Shown here piece after piece: positions 1-7,214 of a DNA stretch of 64,000 nt. The stretch comes from Brevibacillus laterosporus. Lineage in GTDB: Bacteria; Bacillota; Bacilli; Brevibacillales; Brevibacillaceae. The translations under genes were made by a program, and so were the position numbers. The stretch spans positions 2,908,001 through 2,972,000 of the forward strand of contig CP033464.1 in assembly GCA_007833815.1 (NCBI GenBank), in the 5' to 3' direction. The stretch's first letter is position 1; every line of letters begins with the position of its first letter. The notes beneath the pieces were generated by a model. That model saw only the letters and a list, made by a program, of their open reading frames with translations, did not search any database and was not told the DNA's origin.

Positions 1-617
1 GGTAACATATTTGAGTTAGGGAAAATTACTTCTATATATTTAGAATCGTCCAATTTGTCTTCTAAACTGATTTTGGATAGCTCAATAGAGGTTTTTTCTT
101 CCGGATAGCTACTGCCTAAAGAAACAGAGAAGGCATTTTTTTCACTGCCACTTTTGCTAGAAGAGCCTTTGGTGATTTCAATTTTTTCATCATCTTCGCT
201 CTCGCCATCATCGACAGAGATTTTGTAATCGTCGGCCTTATCAGGGTTAATGACATCTTTAATAGTAATCTCGACATCCTCGCCTTTAGAGATGCCTTTT
301 TTCAGTTCAATAGTTACTTTTCCGCTCTTAACCTTAACCTCTTCTACATCCTTACCATTTACTTGAACGGAATCCGTTTCTACCTTGCCCAAGTCAAAAT
401 CAGAATCAAAATCTACGATGATCTTACTACCTGAGGATAGTTTCTTATCTGCTTCAAACTCTATTGTATAGGTAGTTTTCTCACTTGCTTGTTTGTCCTT
501 GGCTTTGATACTTAAATCTGAAACAGCATAAGCACCTTGTGGAACAGAGAGTAGGGGTGTGATTGCTAGAGTGGTAGCTAGCAGTAAGAATGCGCTTTTC
601 TTCATTTGTTTCCTCAT
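1..617 (-). CDS. Secreted protein of unknown function, C-terminus outside window
   Basis: The reading frame is open from position 617 to the window edge, so about 205 residues are visible and the end is missing. The start ATG at 617 has a strong Shine-Dalgarno (AGGAGG, 5-6 nt upstream); a second in-frame ATG lies 4 codons in. The N-terminus is a typical signal peptide: basic start, hydrophobic stretch around residues 8-20, then a likely cleavage after an AYA-type motif near residue 27. The mature part is rich in Lys, Asp, Glu and Ser and has alternating beta-strand-like segments, as in Ig-like secreted proteins of Paenibacillaceae. I recognise no catalytic motif. Function is unknown. Confidence 0.75.
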   Translation of the reverse strand, partial: MRKQMKKSAFLLLATTLAITPLLSVPQGAYAVSDLSIKAKDKQASEKTTYTIEFEADKKLSSGSKIIVDFDSDFDLGKVETDSVQVNGKDVEEVKVKSGKVTIELKKGISKGEDVEITIKDVINPDKADDYKISVDDGESEDDEKIEITKGSSSKSGSEKNAFSVSLGSSYPEEKTSIELSKISLEDKLDDSKYIEVIFPNSNML

Positions 618-896
618 TGTTTTCCTCCTGAATATCAATAAATTTTGCCTGTAGACAGCAACCTACCCCCTTTTAAGCCAAAAACACAGAGCAAAACAAG
701 GGAAGTCGTTGATAACCCAAAAGCATATTTTTGGTAATCGTAAATAGAGACGTTAGAGAAAGAGATAAGTTACACAAAAATTGAGAAAAAATAGCTGTTT
801 TTTTTGCTTAAATGTGTTTCTTCATTAATAAGCACCTTGTTTCAAACAGGAGCTAATGTAGAAGGGTTATTTCGTTTGAATGATAGTACCAATTTC

Positions 897-937
897 CCGA
901 ATAATAGACAGTGACATGTCTGTTGTTCGGTTTTTTT
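897..937 (+). terminator. Intrinsic terminator with no gene upstream
   Basis: CCGAATAATAGACA pairs with TGTCTGTTGTTCGG (14 bp, two G-U pairs, 6-nt loop) and is followed by seven T. It points in the plus direction, but the nearest upstream gene is divergent, so the transcript it would end must be a short RNA or leader starting in 640-890. A weaker hairpin (GCACCTTG/CAGGAGC) lies at about 831-852. Confidence 0.7.
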
Positions 938-1047
938 CATGAAAAGGCAGGATATACATAGATAGAAGTGATTCAGTAAAACGAACGCGAGAAGATAAGC
1001 GTACAATGAAGTTGCATAAATAGATATGATGACGTATTATATGTTAA

Positions 1048-1074
1048 ACAGTACCTCGGTTTATATAGTACTGT
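1048..1074. promoter_or_regulatory. Palindromic operator, probable PadR autoregulation site
   Basis: ACAGTAC at 1048-1054 and GTACTGT at 1068-1074 form a perfect 7-bp inverted repeat with a 13-nt spacer, ending 21 nt before the PadR start codon. PadR-family repressors commonly bind such palindromes in their own promoters; the assignment to this regulator is inference from position. Confidence 0.5.
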
Positions 1075-1095
1075 TTTATGCAAGGTGGTGGAAGG

Positions 1096-1419
1096 ATGAA
1101 CGTACAATTTAAAAAAGGCGTATTAGAGCTATGTGTGCTAGTTTTGTTGGATAAGCAGGATCGTTATGGATATGAGCTGGTACAAAAAATATCCAGCAGG
1201 TTTGAGATTTCGGAGGGAGCTGTGTATCCCCTGTTAAGGAGACTGACGAGTGAAGGGCATTTTACAACTTACTTGCAGGAGTCTTCCGAGGGTCCTCCTC
1301 GAAAATATTATCAAATCACCAGTCAAGGACGAACGTATATGCAACAGCTGGTTGTGGAGTGGAGAATGTTTGCTACTAGTGTCAACATTATCATTGAGGA
1401 GGAAATGAGGGATGAATAA
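1096..1419 (+). CDS. PadR-family transcriptional regulator
   Basis: A 107-residue winged-helix repressor. The motif order is that of PadR: an N-terminal segment ending in hydrophobic helix LELCVLVLL, the YGYELVQKI helix, then the [11 protein letters not shown] recognition helix, and the PPRKYYQIT wing. I chose ATG 1096 rather than the upstream in-frame ATG 1078 because AAGGTGG sits 7 nt before it, while 1078 has no ribosome site. Its stop overlaps the next gene. PadR proteins next to HAAS and DUF4097 genes form a common Firmicute module, so it probably represses this operon. The ligand is unknown. Confidence 0.9.
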   Translation: MNVQFKKGVLELCVLVLLDKQDRYGYELVQKISSRFEISEGAVYPLLRRLTSEGHFTTYLQESSEGPPRKYYQITSQGRTYMQQLVVEWRMFATSVNIIIEEEMRDE

Positions 1420-1966
1420 AGATGCCTTTTTGCATGAATTAAAAACCCGATTATCCGCCATTTCTGATGAAGAGAGAGAAGATATCTTGTACGATTATAC
1501 AGAGCATTTTCAATTTGGGGTGGAAGCAGGGAAAAGTGAAATAGAAATTATTGAAAAGCTGGGTTCAACAAAAATGATCGCCAAGGAATTGTTGGCTACC
1601 TATCATTTGGAAAAGGCAGAAAATCAACCAACGCTTACCAATTTGTTCGGTGTCTTTGTAGCTATGATTGGATTAAGCTTTATGAACCTGATCTTTATAT
1701 TGGGACCTAGTATTGCTATCGTAGGCTTATTAGTAGCTGGATGGGGAATTAGCATAGCATTTATTCTTTCACCAATTCTTGCCGTGCTATCTGTTATCAT
1801 GTTTGACCTTTCATCTCAATGGTTGCAATTATTTGTAGCCATCATCTTATGTGGTGTTGGAATACTGCTGATGAATGGTATGTATTATACTACTGCCTTT
1901 ATGTATAAGCTGTTTATTCGTTATGTAAAGATGAATATTACTATCGTAAAGTCTAAGGCTTTTTAA
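1412..1966 (+). CDS. HAAS/DUF1700 domain membrane protein
   Basis: A 184-residue protein that overlaps the PadR gene by 8 bp, so the two are translationally coupled. Residues 1-65 form the soluble helical HAAS/DUF1700 domain (F..EL...L..I...ER..IL.DY.EHF, then a GxxK-type helix turn), followed by about four transmembrane segments between residues 75 and 175. HAAS-domain proteins are usually encoded right after a PadR repressor, and the domain is thought to contact it; that link is known from genomic association and is inferred here. The biochemical role of the membrane part is unknown. Confidence 0.8.
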   Translation: MNKDAFLHELKTRLSAISDEEREDILYDYTEHFQFGVEAGKSEIEIIEKLGSTKMIAKELLATYHLEKAENQPTLTNLFGVFVAMIGLSFMNLIFILGPSIAIVGLLVAGWGISIAFILSPILAVLSVIMFDLSSQWLQLFVAIILCGVGILLMNGMYYTTAFMYKLFIRYVKMNITIVKSKAF

Positions 1967-2018
1967 TGGTATTTATTAATATAGATCAGTTAAAGAAGAT
2001 AAATAGGAGAGGGTTCGG

Positions 2019-2918
2019 ATGAGAAAATCAGCAATCATTGGTGTACTGTTTATTATTATTGGGGTTATAGGATGTGTAGGATGGTTTTTAACCGGTGGAA
2101 TTATGGAACAAAAAACAGCAAATACAACTACCCATAAGACAATCGATAATTCGCAAATCAAACAAGTCATTGTTGATAGTGCTAGCGTAGATGTCTATAT
2201 CATCCCAAGTAATGACAACAAAATAAAAATTCAATTGGATGAACAGTCTGGATGGACCAGCTCCAACAAGAATACAGAATTACAAATAAGGGAAGAGAAC
2301 GACAAGCTTCTGATCACGACAAAGCGCCCAAATTCATGGTTTAGCATTAATTTTAGTATGAATGAGAGAGGGCTGAGCATCTCGCTTCCAAAAAAAACGT
2401 GGGAGAAAATGAATTTGAATAGTTCGTCAGGTAATATCACGATTACTGATGTTTTGACCAAAGAATTTGTAGCATCCAGTACATCTGGAAACATAGAGAT
2501 TCAGCATCTTGAAAGCGAAAAGAATGACATCCAGGTTACGTCGGGAAATGTGGAAATTTCAGAACTCTTAGCGTCATACTCGACTATTGAATCTTCCTCA
2601 GGAGACGTGGAAGTAAAAGCGGCAACAGGTGAGATTAAAGCAAATAGTACCTCTGGAAACATCAACCTGCACACAGCTGAAGTAGCGAACAATCTTACAC
2701 TGGAAGCATCAAGTGGAGACATTAAGGTAGTGACGAACAAGCAACCTGTAGATACACGTTTTGTGGCAAAAACATCTTCAGGAGAAATTCAGACCAATCT
2801 AGAAGGCTTGTTCAAAAGCATCTCGGATAAGAACGTAGAGGCGACAAGTGGAAAAGTGATCAAACATACGGTTCACGTCGAAACTACTTCGGGTAATATA
2901 GCATTTATGAACGAATAA
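2019..2918 (+). CDS. DUF4097 beta-helix protein, membrane anchored
   Basis: A 299-residue protein with one N-terminal transmembrane or signal-anchor segment (residues 5-27), then an extracellular repeat domain. The repeats carry a recurring SSG(D/N)(I/V) or TSGN(I/V) motif about every 18-25 residues, typical of the DUF4097 putative-adhesin beta-helix. It is the third gene of the PadR operon, 52 bp after the HAAS gene, with the start set by GGAGAGGG upstream. The module is often linked to envelope stress, but no function is proven, and no catalytic motif is visible. A very strong hairpin follows. Confidence 0.8.
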   Translation: MRKSAIIGVLFIIIGVIGCVGWFLTGGIMEQKTANTTTHKTIDNSQIKQVIVDSASVDVYIIPSNDNKIKIQLDEQSGWTSSNKNTELQIREENDKLLITTKRPNSWFSINFSMNERGLSISLPKKTWEKMNLNSSSGNITITDVLTKEFVASSTSGNIEIQHLESEKNDIQVTSGNVEISELLASYSTIESSSGDVEVKAATGEIKANSTSGNINLHTAEVANNLTLEASSGDIKVVTNKQPVDTRFVAKTSSGEIQTNLEGLFKSISDKNVEATSGKVIKHTVHVETTSGNIAFMNE

Positions 2919-2928
2919 AAACAAAAAA

Positions 2929-3002
2929 GGGGCGATGGAGGCTTCACGATTATGCTAGAAGATAGCTATATAAAGTGAAGCCTCCATCGCCCCCTCTTTT
3001 TT
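2929..3002. terminator. Long perfect hairpin, bidirectional terminator
   Basis: GGGGCGATGGAGGCTTCAC (2929-2947) is exactly complementary to 2975-2993. The 19-bp perfect stem has a 27-nt loop, an A-run before it and CTCTTTTTT after it, so it could terminate both strands. It ends the DUF4097 operon. Confidence 0.85.
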
Positions 3003-3176
3003 AAAAGAAGCATGATATGGGTACTACTAGTATCAGGAAGAGAAGTCCAGAAATCGGTATGATCAGGTCTCTTTTAATTGTCTGAATTTTATATTTTTAC
3101 AAGGCGTATATTTCAAAACAAACCTAGTCACCACTGAAAAATATAAGAGTAATAATAGTTTGATTGTACAAAAAAG

Positions 3177-3220
3177 CAACGTGGTGGATCATCACGATGT
3201 TGTATAATAAAAGGAGGAGT
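3177..3220 (+). other. Imperfect hairpin followed by an orphan Shine-Dalgarno
   Basis: CAACGTGGTG and CACGATGTTG (3177-3202) form a 10-bp arm pair with one mismatch and one wobble, followed by TATAATAAAAGGAGGAG. This looks like a promoter -10 plus ribosome site, but no ATG, GTG or TTG follows at usable spacing; the best frame begins with ATA and ends after ten codons. The rest of 3003-3318 shows nothing I recognise. Confidence 0.3.
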
Positions 3221-3318
3221 TTTACATAGCAGTTGATTTGTTCAGGTTAAACAGGTAGATGCTTTATAAGACAATAAAGGATTTGCTTTATCCATTAATA
3301 AATAGGAAGGTGTAAACC

Positions 3319-4035
3319 GTGTATCTTCGCCAAGTGCGACTGCTAACAGAAAAATACCCCAATCGTGATGAATATCCGTTTTCCATTTCTGCCTTTCAAA
3401 ATCTAGAGAGTTTGTCGTTTGATAAAAATATTACTTTTTTCGTCGGCGAGAATGGTTCTGGAAAATCGACTCTTTTAGAAGCCATTGCTTATCAATGCGA
3501 ATTCCATACAGCGGGTGGGAGCAGAAATAATTACTATGAAGTGGAGTCTTCTGAAGCTTCGTTAGGGGAGTATATTCAACTGTCCTGGCTACCTAAAATA
3601 ACGAATGGCTTTTTTATGAGGGCAGAGACTTTTTATCAGTTCGCTAGCCATGTTGACAGCATAGCTGGTATGCAAAACTACGGAGGACGTTCCTTACATG
3701 CCCAGTCACACGGTGAATCGTTTTTCTCTTTCTTTCGCAATCGGTTTGGTCATAAAGCGATTTACTTATTAGATGAGCCAGAAGCGGCACTGTCTCCTGC
3801 TCGACAGCTATCCTTATTACGTCTGATGAAAGACTTAGAGCAATCAGCGCAGTTTATCATTGCCACACATTCACCGATCCTGTTAGCATTTCCGGGAGCA
3901 CAAATCCTTGATTTTGACCAAGCTCCTATTGCAATAACCAGCTATGAGCAGACGTTACACTACCAGATTACGAGACGTTTTTTGGAAAACAGGGAGGCGA
4001 TGCTAGCAGAATTACTTTGTGATGAGGATGAATAA
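3319..4035 (+). CDS. AAA-type ATPase, SMC/ABC-like fold
   Basis: A 238-residue ATPase with a GTG start preceded by AGGAAGG. The Walker A motif GENGSGKST is at residues 43-51, directly after a beta-strand (ITFFVG), as in RecF/ABC-like ATPases. A signature-like HGESFFSFF and Walker B AIYLLDEPEAALSP follow in the second half, and a switch-type ATHSPILLA comes next. It matches the family of small predicted ATPases (COG3910 type), about 230-250 residues. No partner is encoded nearby, it stands alone, and its biological role is unknown. Confidence 0.8.
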   Translation: MYLRQVRLLTEKYPNRDEYPFSISAFQNLESLSFDKNITFFVGENGSGKSTLLEAIAYQCEFHTAGGSRNNYYEVESSEASLGEYIQLSWLPKITNGFFMRAETFYQFASHVDSIAGMQNYGGRSLHAQSHGESFFSFFRNRFGHKAIYLLDEPEAALSPARQLSLLRLMKDLEQSAQFIIATHSPILLAFPGAQILDFDQAPIAITSYEQTLHYQITRRFLENREAMLAELLCDEDE

Positions 4036-4189
4036 AGATTTCATATAAGAATCTAATGAGTAGAGAGGAAAAAAATGGACTTGGATTCACTAACATGTTA
4101 CTTTGATAATATGCTTACTGATCATTGAAACCAATTACGTTATCAAACGTATTAAGATATACCAACATAAAGGAGCAAGAAACCCCTAT

Positions 4190-5215
4190 ATGACCTCTCT
4201 AAAAGAAGTATTTAAAAGTACAATCATGAAAAAATTTATTGTATTGTTTATCTTGATTGCGTTTGTCTACGTGTTTCGCAGTATGATGAACATGATTTTG
4301 CTTTTTTTCATCATCACCTTTCTGATGAATGAATTGCATCATTTCCTTGTTCGTCAACTAAGCATCGAGCGAAAGGTATTTAAGCAGATCACGCTGATCC
4401 TCCAATATGCGGTGTTTATTTCACTGATTGTCATTGGCATTCTTAGATTTTTGCCAAGTGTGATTACTGAATTATCTCCACTTGTACAACAAGTGATTGC
4501 CTTCTATGAAAAACCGATTTTTCCTGTGGATAATTTAATTCTTGAATTCATGGTTGAATCGTTGCAAAAGATCAATCTGGCCAGTTATGTGAATAACGGC
4601 ATGGAATTTTTGGTCGGTGTGGTCTCGAATGCAAGCAAGTTGGGTATCAATTTTGTTATCGCCATGATTTTAAGTCTCTTCTTCCTACTAGAAAAAGAAA
4701 AGATTTTCTTTTTAACTTCTAAAGTAAAAACAAGTAAACTCTCGTATTTCTATGAGGATTTTCGTTACTTTGGAAATAAGTTTACGCAGTCTTTTGGTAA
4801 AGTGATTGAAGTACAATTTGTGATTTCGCTGGTAAACTGCATCATGTCGGTTATTGCTTTATGGATTATGGATTTCCCACATCTGTTTGCACTAGGAATT
4901 ATGATTTTTGTCCTTGGCTTGATTCCGGTGGCAGGTGTGATTATTTCGCTAATTCCTCTGTGCGCTATCGCTTTTAGTATCGGAGGTTTTATCAAGATTA
5001 TCTATGTGCTTATCATGATTACTGTGTTGCATGCTATTGAAGCTTATGTACTTAATCCAAAGCTGATGTCGTCCAAAACCAAACTACCGATCTTTGTAAC
5101 ATTTGCTGTTTTGATTGTATCTGAGCATTTTATTGGGGTATGGGGACTGATTCTGGGGATTCCCATTTTCATTTTCTTGCTTGATTTACTTGAAGTTAAA
5201 TTTATGGAAAAATAG
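4190..5215 (+). CDS. AI-2E family transporter-like permease
   Basis: A roughly 341-residue integral membrane protein with 7-8 predicted transmembrane helices: paired N-terminal helices, an amphipathic middle region (about residues 120-190), then GLIPVAGVIISLIPLCAI and a C-terminal VWGLILGIPIFIFLLDLL. This is the AI-2E/YdbI/TerC-neighbouring permease pattern. Frames upstream could begin with TTG at 4103, but there is no ribosome site there. ATG 4190 is preferred although its GGAG is 14 nt away, so the start is uncertain. Substrate is unknown; family members export diverse small molecules or sodium. A terminator follows. Confidence 0.75.
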   Translation: MTSLKEVFKSTIMKKFIVLFILIAFVYVFRSMMNMILLFFIITFLMNELHHFLVRQLSIERKVFKQITLILQYAVFISLIVIGILRFLPSVITELSPLVQQVIAFYEKPIFPVDNLILEFMVESLQKINLASYVNNGMEFLVGVVSNASKLGINFVIAMILSLFFLLEKEKIFFLTSKVKTSKLSYFYEDFRYFGNKFTQSFGKVIEVQFVISLVNCIMSVIALWIMDFPHLFALGIMIFVLGLIPVAGVIISLIPLCAIAFSIGGFIKIIYVLIMITVLHAIEAYVLNPKLMSSKTKLPIFVTFAVLIVSEHFIGVWGLILGIPIFIFLLDLLEVKFMEK

Positions 5216-5231
5216 TGTTTGAATGGATAGA

Positions 5232-5277
5232 AAGCCTGACGGTGTTCCCTTGTGGAAGGAATCGTTGGGCTTTTTTA
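5232..5277 (+). terminator. Intrinsic terminator
   Basis: AAGCC...GGGCTT closes an imperfect stem whose inner arms are GACGGTGTTCC and GGAAGGAATCGT; TTTTTT follows. It ends the permease gene. Confidence 0.75.
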
Positions 5278-5359
5278 CTCATAAGAGTGCCAATATTTGT
5301 CGTTACATAAAGGAAGAGGATTTTAAATTGCTGGCTCCGAAAAGCGGAAGGAGGCACAC

Positions 5360-6550
5360 ATGGTTAACGAACGAAGGATTGTAGTCTTACTTGTCATTCT
5401 GTTCATGTATGTTACGACCCTTTTCTTGGGAGGTTCCGAGATTGTCAAAAGAAATCTTAACACTGATAAGCTCTCATTCACTAGTGAACGAAAGACGTTG
5501 CAGGCTAATTCTATTGCGTCTCTTTTACAAAAAAGTCCTTTGGTTGTTATCGCTGGATCTGACTTGCAGGGACAATTGAATGAGGATCAAATAAAAGCTC
5601 GACTTTCAACATCTCTAGCTCCTTTGTTTGCCGACATGCAGCAGACGGGGCAGGAATCTCCTTTAGTCGTGATTGTACCACAAAACAAGCAACTCCCAGT
5701 GTATCAATCTTTACCTTTTCACACTCCAGAGCAGATTCTTGGGATTACGAATGCCGCGGGGGAATGGTTCCCACTAACAGATGCCGAGTGTGCCTGTGAT
5801 AGCCAACAGCTTATCGCATCTATTAAAAAGAAGGTGGGAGAACAGCAACAATCATTGTTAGGAGTGTTATCATTACGGACGGCACTTTATCATTACTATC
5901 TGCAAACAAAGACGCTTCCAAAGCAACTCAAGCAATTGACACAAGCAGCTCCCAACAATTTTTTGTCCCAAATTCCAGAACCCCCAGCAGGAAATAATGA
6001 AGGATGGATCTATAATCCAGCTGCCTTTGAATCGAAAAGACCATGGGAAAGTATGGAACAGGTAGTGATGGCAAGAGGGCTACAACCGCTAGCAAAAGGT
6101 CTTCAACCAATTGAATTAGACATTTCCATTCCGGAGTTTCGGATGCATGTGGTTAGTGGACCGCATTTATTACGTTCTTATCCGGTGGCGCTTGGAACAC
6201 GTAATCAGACGCCACAAGGAGACTTCACAATTGCGTTAAAGGTAAATAAACCCAAATCAGCTACTAAGGTATATGGTACGCGTGCACTCGCCTTAAGCAA
6301 CCCTGATTATGCAATCCATGGAACAAATGATCCATCTTCTATCGGCAAAGCAGTGTCAAAAGGGTGTATACGGCTTTTCAATCGAGATGTGGAGGAGCTT
6401 TATAGCTTAGTTCCACTGGGAACGAAAGTACATATTGGTAAGACAAAGCTTAAATCATCACCTACGAGTATCCCTGGTAGTGGTAAGCCGTATCTACTAC
6501 CAGTAAGACCAAATGAGCAGTCCAGCAAAAGCTATCACTGGCGGGGGTAA
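5360..6550 (+). CDS. L,D-transpeptidase (YkuD domain) with membrane anchor
   Basis: A 396-residue protein with an N-terminal signal-anchor (residues 6-24) and a long unassigned region that includes a helical segment around residues 150-190. A C-terminal YkuD domain starts near residue 255. The catalytic motif is intact: IHGTNDPSSIG with His320 and SKGCIRLF with Cys336. Such enzymes cross-link or modify peptidoglycan outside the membrane by an L,D-peptide bond, and in spore formers they may act on spore cortex. ATG 5360 follows GCGGAAGGAGG. The N-terminal half has no domain I recognise. Confidence 0.85.
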   Translation: MVNERRIVVLLVILFMYVTTLFLGGSEIVKRNLNTDKLSFTSERKTLQANSIASLLQKSPLVVIAGSDLQGQLNEDQIKARLSTSLAPLFADMQQTGQESPLVVIVPQNKQLPVYQSLPFHTPEQILGITNAAGEWFPLTDAECACDSQQLIASIKKKVGEQQQSLLGVLSLRTALYHYYLQTKTLPKQLKQLTQAAPNNFLSQIPEPPAGNNEGWIYNPAAFESKRPWESMEQVVMARGLQPLAKGLQPIELDISIPEFRMHVVSGPHLLRSYPVALGTRNQTPQGDFTIALKVNKPKSATKVYGTRALALSNPDYAIHGTNDPSSIGKAVSKGCIRLFNRDVEELYSLVPLGTKVHIGKTKLKSSPTSIPGSGKPYLLPVRPNEQSSKSYHWRG

Positions 6551-6779
6551 GCAGTACCGAAGCAAAAGAAGATGGTGGAGCATGACCAAAGCTGTGGATT
6601 GGTTTTTCCTATGCTTTTGGAGCTAGTACGACAAAATTATCTACGACTTCCAAAAGCAGTGTTCGTTTAGTAGCCTGCTCGTGACAAAAGGAAGATACTT
6701 CTTTGGATTATTGATTGGAATAACGAATGGGATATTGTTTAGTTACTATGCAGAAGCTCCATTTATCTACATGGAGTAA
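6551..6779 (+). pseudogene. Relic of a membrane transporter, frameshifted
   Basis: No start codon or full frame remains. Frame one reads VPKQKKMVEHDQSCGLVF and on to LPKAVF before two stops near 6668. Shifting frame at that point continues with SSLLVTKGRYFFGLLIGITN and GILFSYYAEAPFIYME to a stop at 6777. The second half is a transmembrane helix ending in a YAEAPFI motif like that in Bcr/CflA-type MFS drug transporters. Family assignment is from memory and uncertain, but a single frameshift joining two plausible protein halves supports gene decay. Confidence 0.45.
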
Positions 6780-6815
6780 AACAGTGGTTCCATGTAATAA
6801 AGATTAATTTATGAG

Positions 6816-6858
6816 AGAGAAAGGGCTTGTAAGTGGAATGTAGGCCCTTTCTTTCTTA
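6816..6858 (+). terminator. Intrinsic terminator after the transporter relic
   Basis: AGAAAGGGC and GCCCTTTCT are complementary around a loop of about 17 nt and are followed by TTCTT. It probably once ended the transporter gene. Confidence 0.65.
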
Positions 6859-6862
6859 GTAC

Positions 6863-6892
6863 TTTACATAGGATAGGGGGGTATAGTATACT
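6863..6892 (+). promoter_or_regulatory. Copper-type promoter/operator in front of the copZ relic
   Basis: TTTACA at 6863-6868 and TATACT at 6887-6892 are 18 nt apart, a plausible sigma-A promoter. Between them lies GGGGGGTATA, and GGGTATAGTATA (6879-6890) occurs again at 7185-7196 before copA. This points to a shared CsoR-type copper operator. Confidence 0.5.
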
Positions 6893-7025
6893 TAACACAA
6901 TCGGAGTGGAACATGTTCAGGTAGAGTTTGCTGAAAAACAGGTAGAAATCGAGTACGATCCAAATATTATAGAAGCAGGCTTCCTGAAAGAAACAGTGGA
7001 GAAACTGGGATATAAGGTAGTGTAG
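6888..7025 (+). pseudogene. copZ: copZ relic: C-terminal half of a copper chaperone
   Basis: The frame ends ILNTIGVEHVQVEFAEKQVE...LKETVEKLGYKVV and a stop, which is the second half of an HMA copper-chaperone fold (about 46 of the usual 68-70 residues). The N-terminal strand with the copper ligands (MxCxxC) and the start codon are gone. The promoter described at 6863-6892 now runs directly into the middle of the domain. A simple deletion between promoter and codon about 22 explains this. It lies directly upstream of copA, the usual place for copZ. Confidence 0.75.
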
Positions 7026-7129
7026 GGCAATGTAAATCTGTCCCTCAAAAGAGCTATAGCAATACAGTGAATATTTATTGTATGATAGGAAAGATTCAAA
7101 TAAATGCAAATGATCCAGTTTATGTCTAG

Positions 7130-7159
7130 GTCTCTTGCCTTCACAGGAGGAGACTTTTT
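7130..7159 (+). terminator. Intrinsic terminator after the copZ relic
   Basis: GTCTC and GAGAC, with inner CCT/AGG around TCAC, are followed by TTTTT. It separates the relic from the copA promoter. Confidence 0.65.
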
Positions 7160-7172
7160 GTAAGAAATAAAA

Positions 7173-7191
7173 TATACCCATATAGGGTATA
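7173..7191. promoter_or_regulatory. Probable CsoR copper operator of copA
   Basis: TATACCCATATAGGGTATA is a perfect palindrome (7-bp arms, 5-nt centre) lying over a likely -10 and 24 nt before the copA start. The C-run/G-run symmetry resembles CsoR sites of copZA promoters in Bacilli. No csoR gene is in the window. Confidence 0.6.
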
Positions 7192-7214
7192 GTATATATA
7201 AGGGAGGTAGTAAC

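Noticed and set aside
897..1077. T-box or other known riboswitch before the PadR operon
   Set aside because: No T-box (GGTGGNACCGCG-like) or other conserved riboswitch core was seen in the leader.
4075..4128. 17-codon frame with a fair ribosome site before the AI-2E-type gene
   Set aside because: Too short to judge; no attenuator-like hairpins or repeated regulatory codons nearby.
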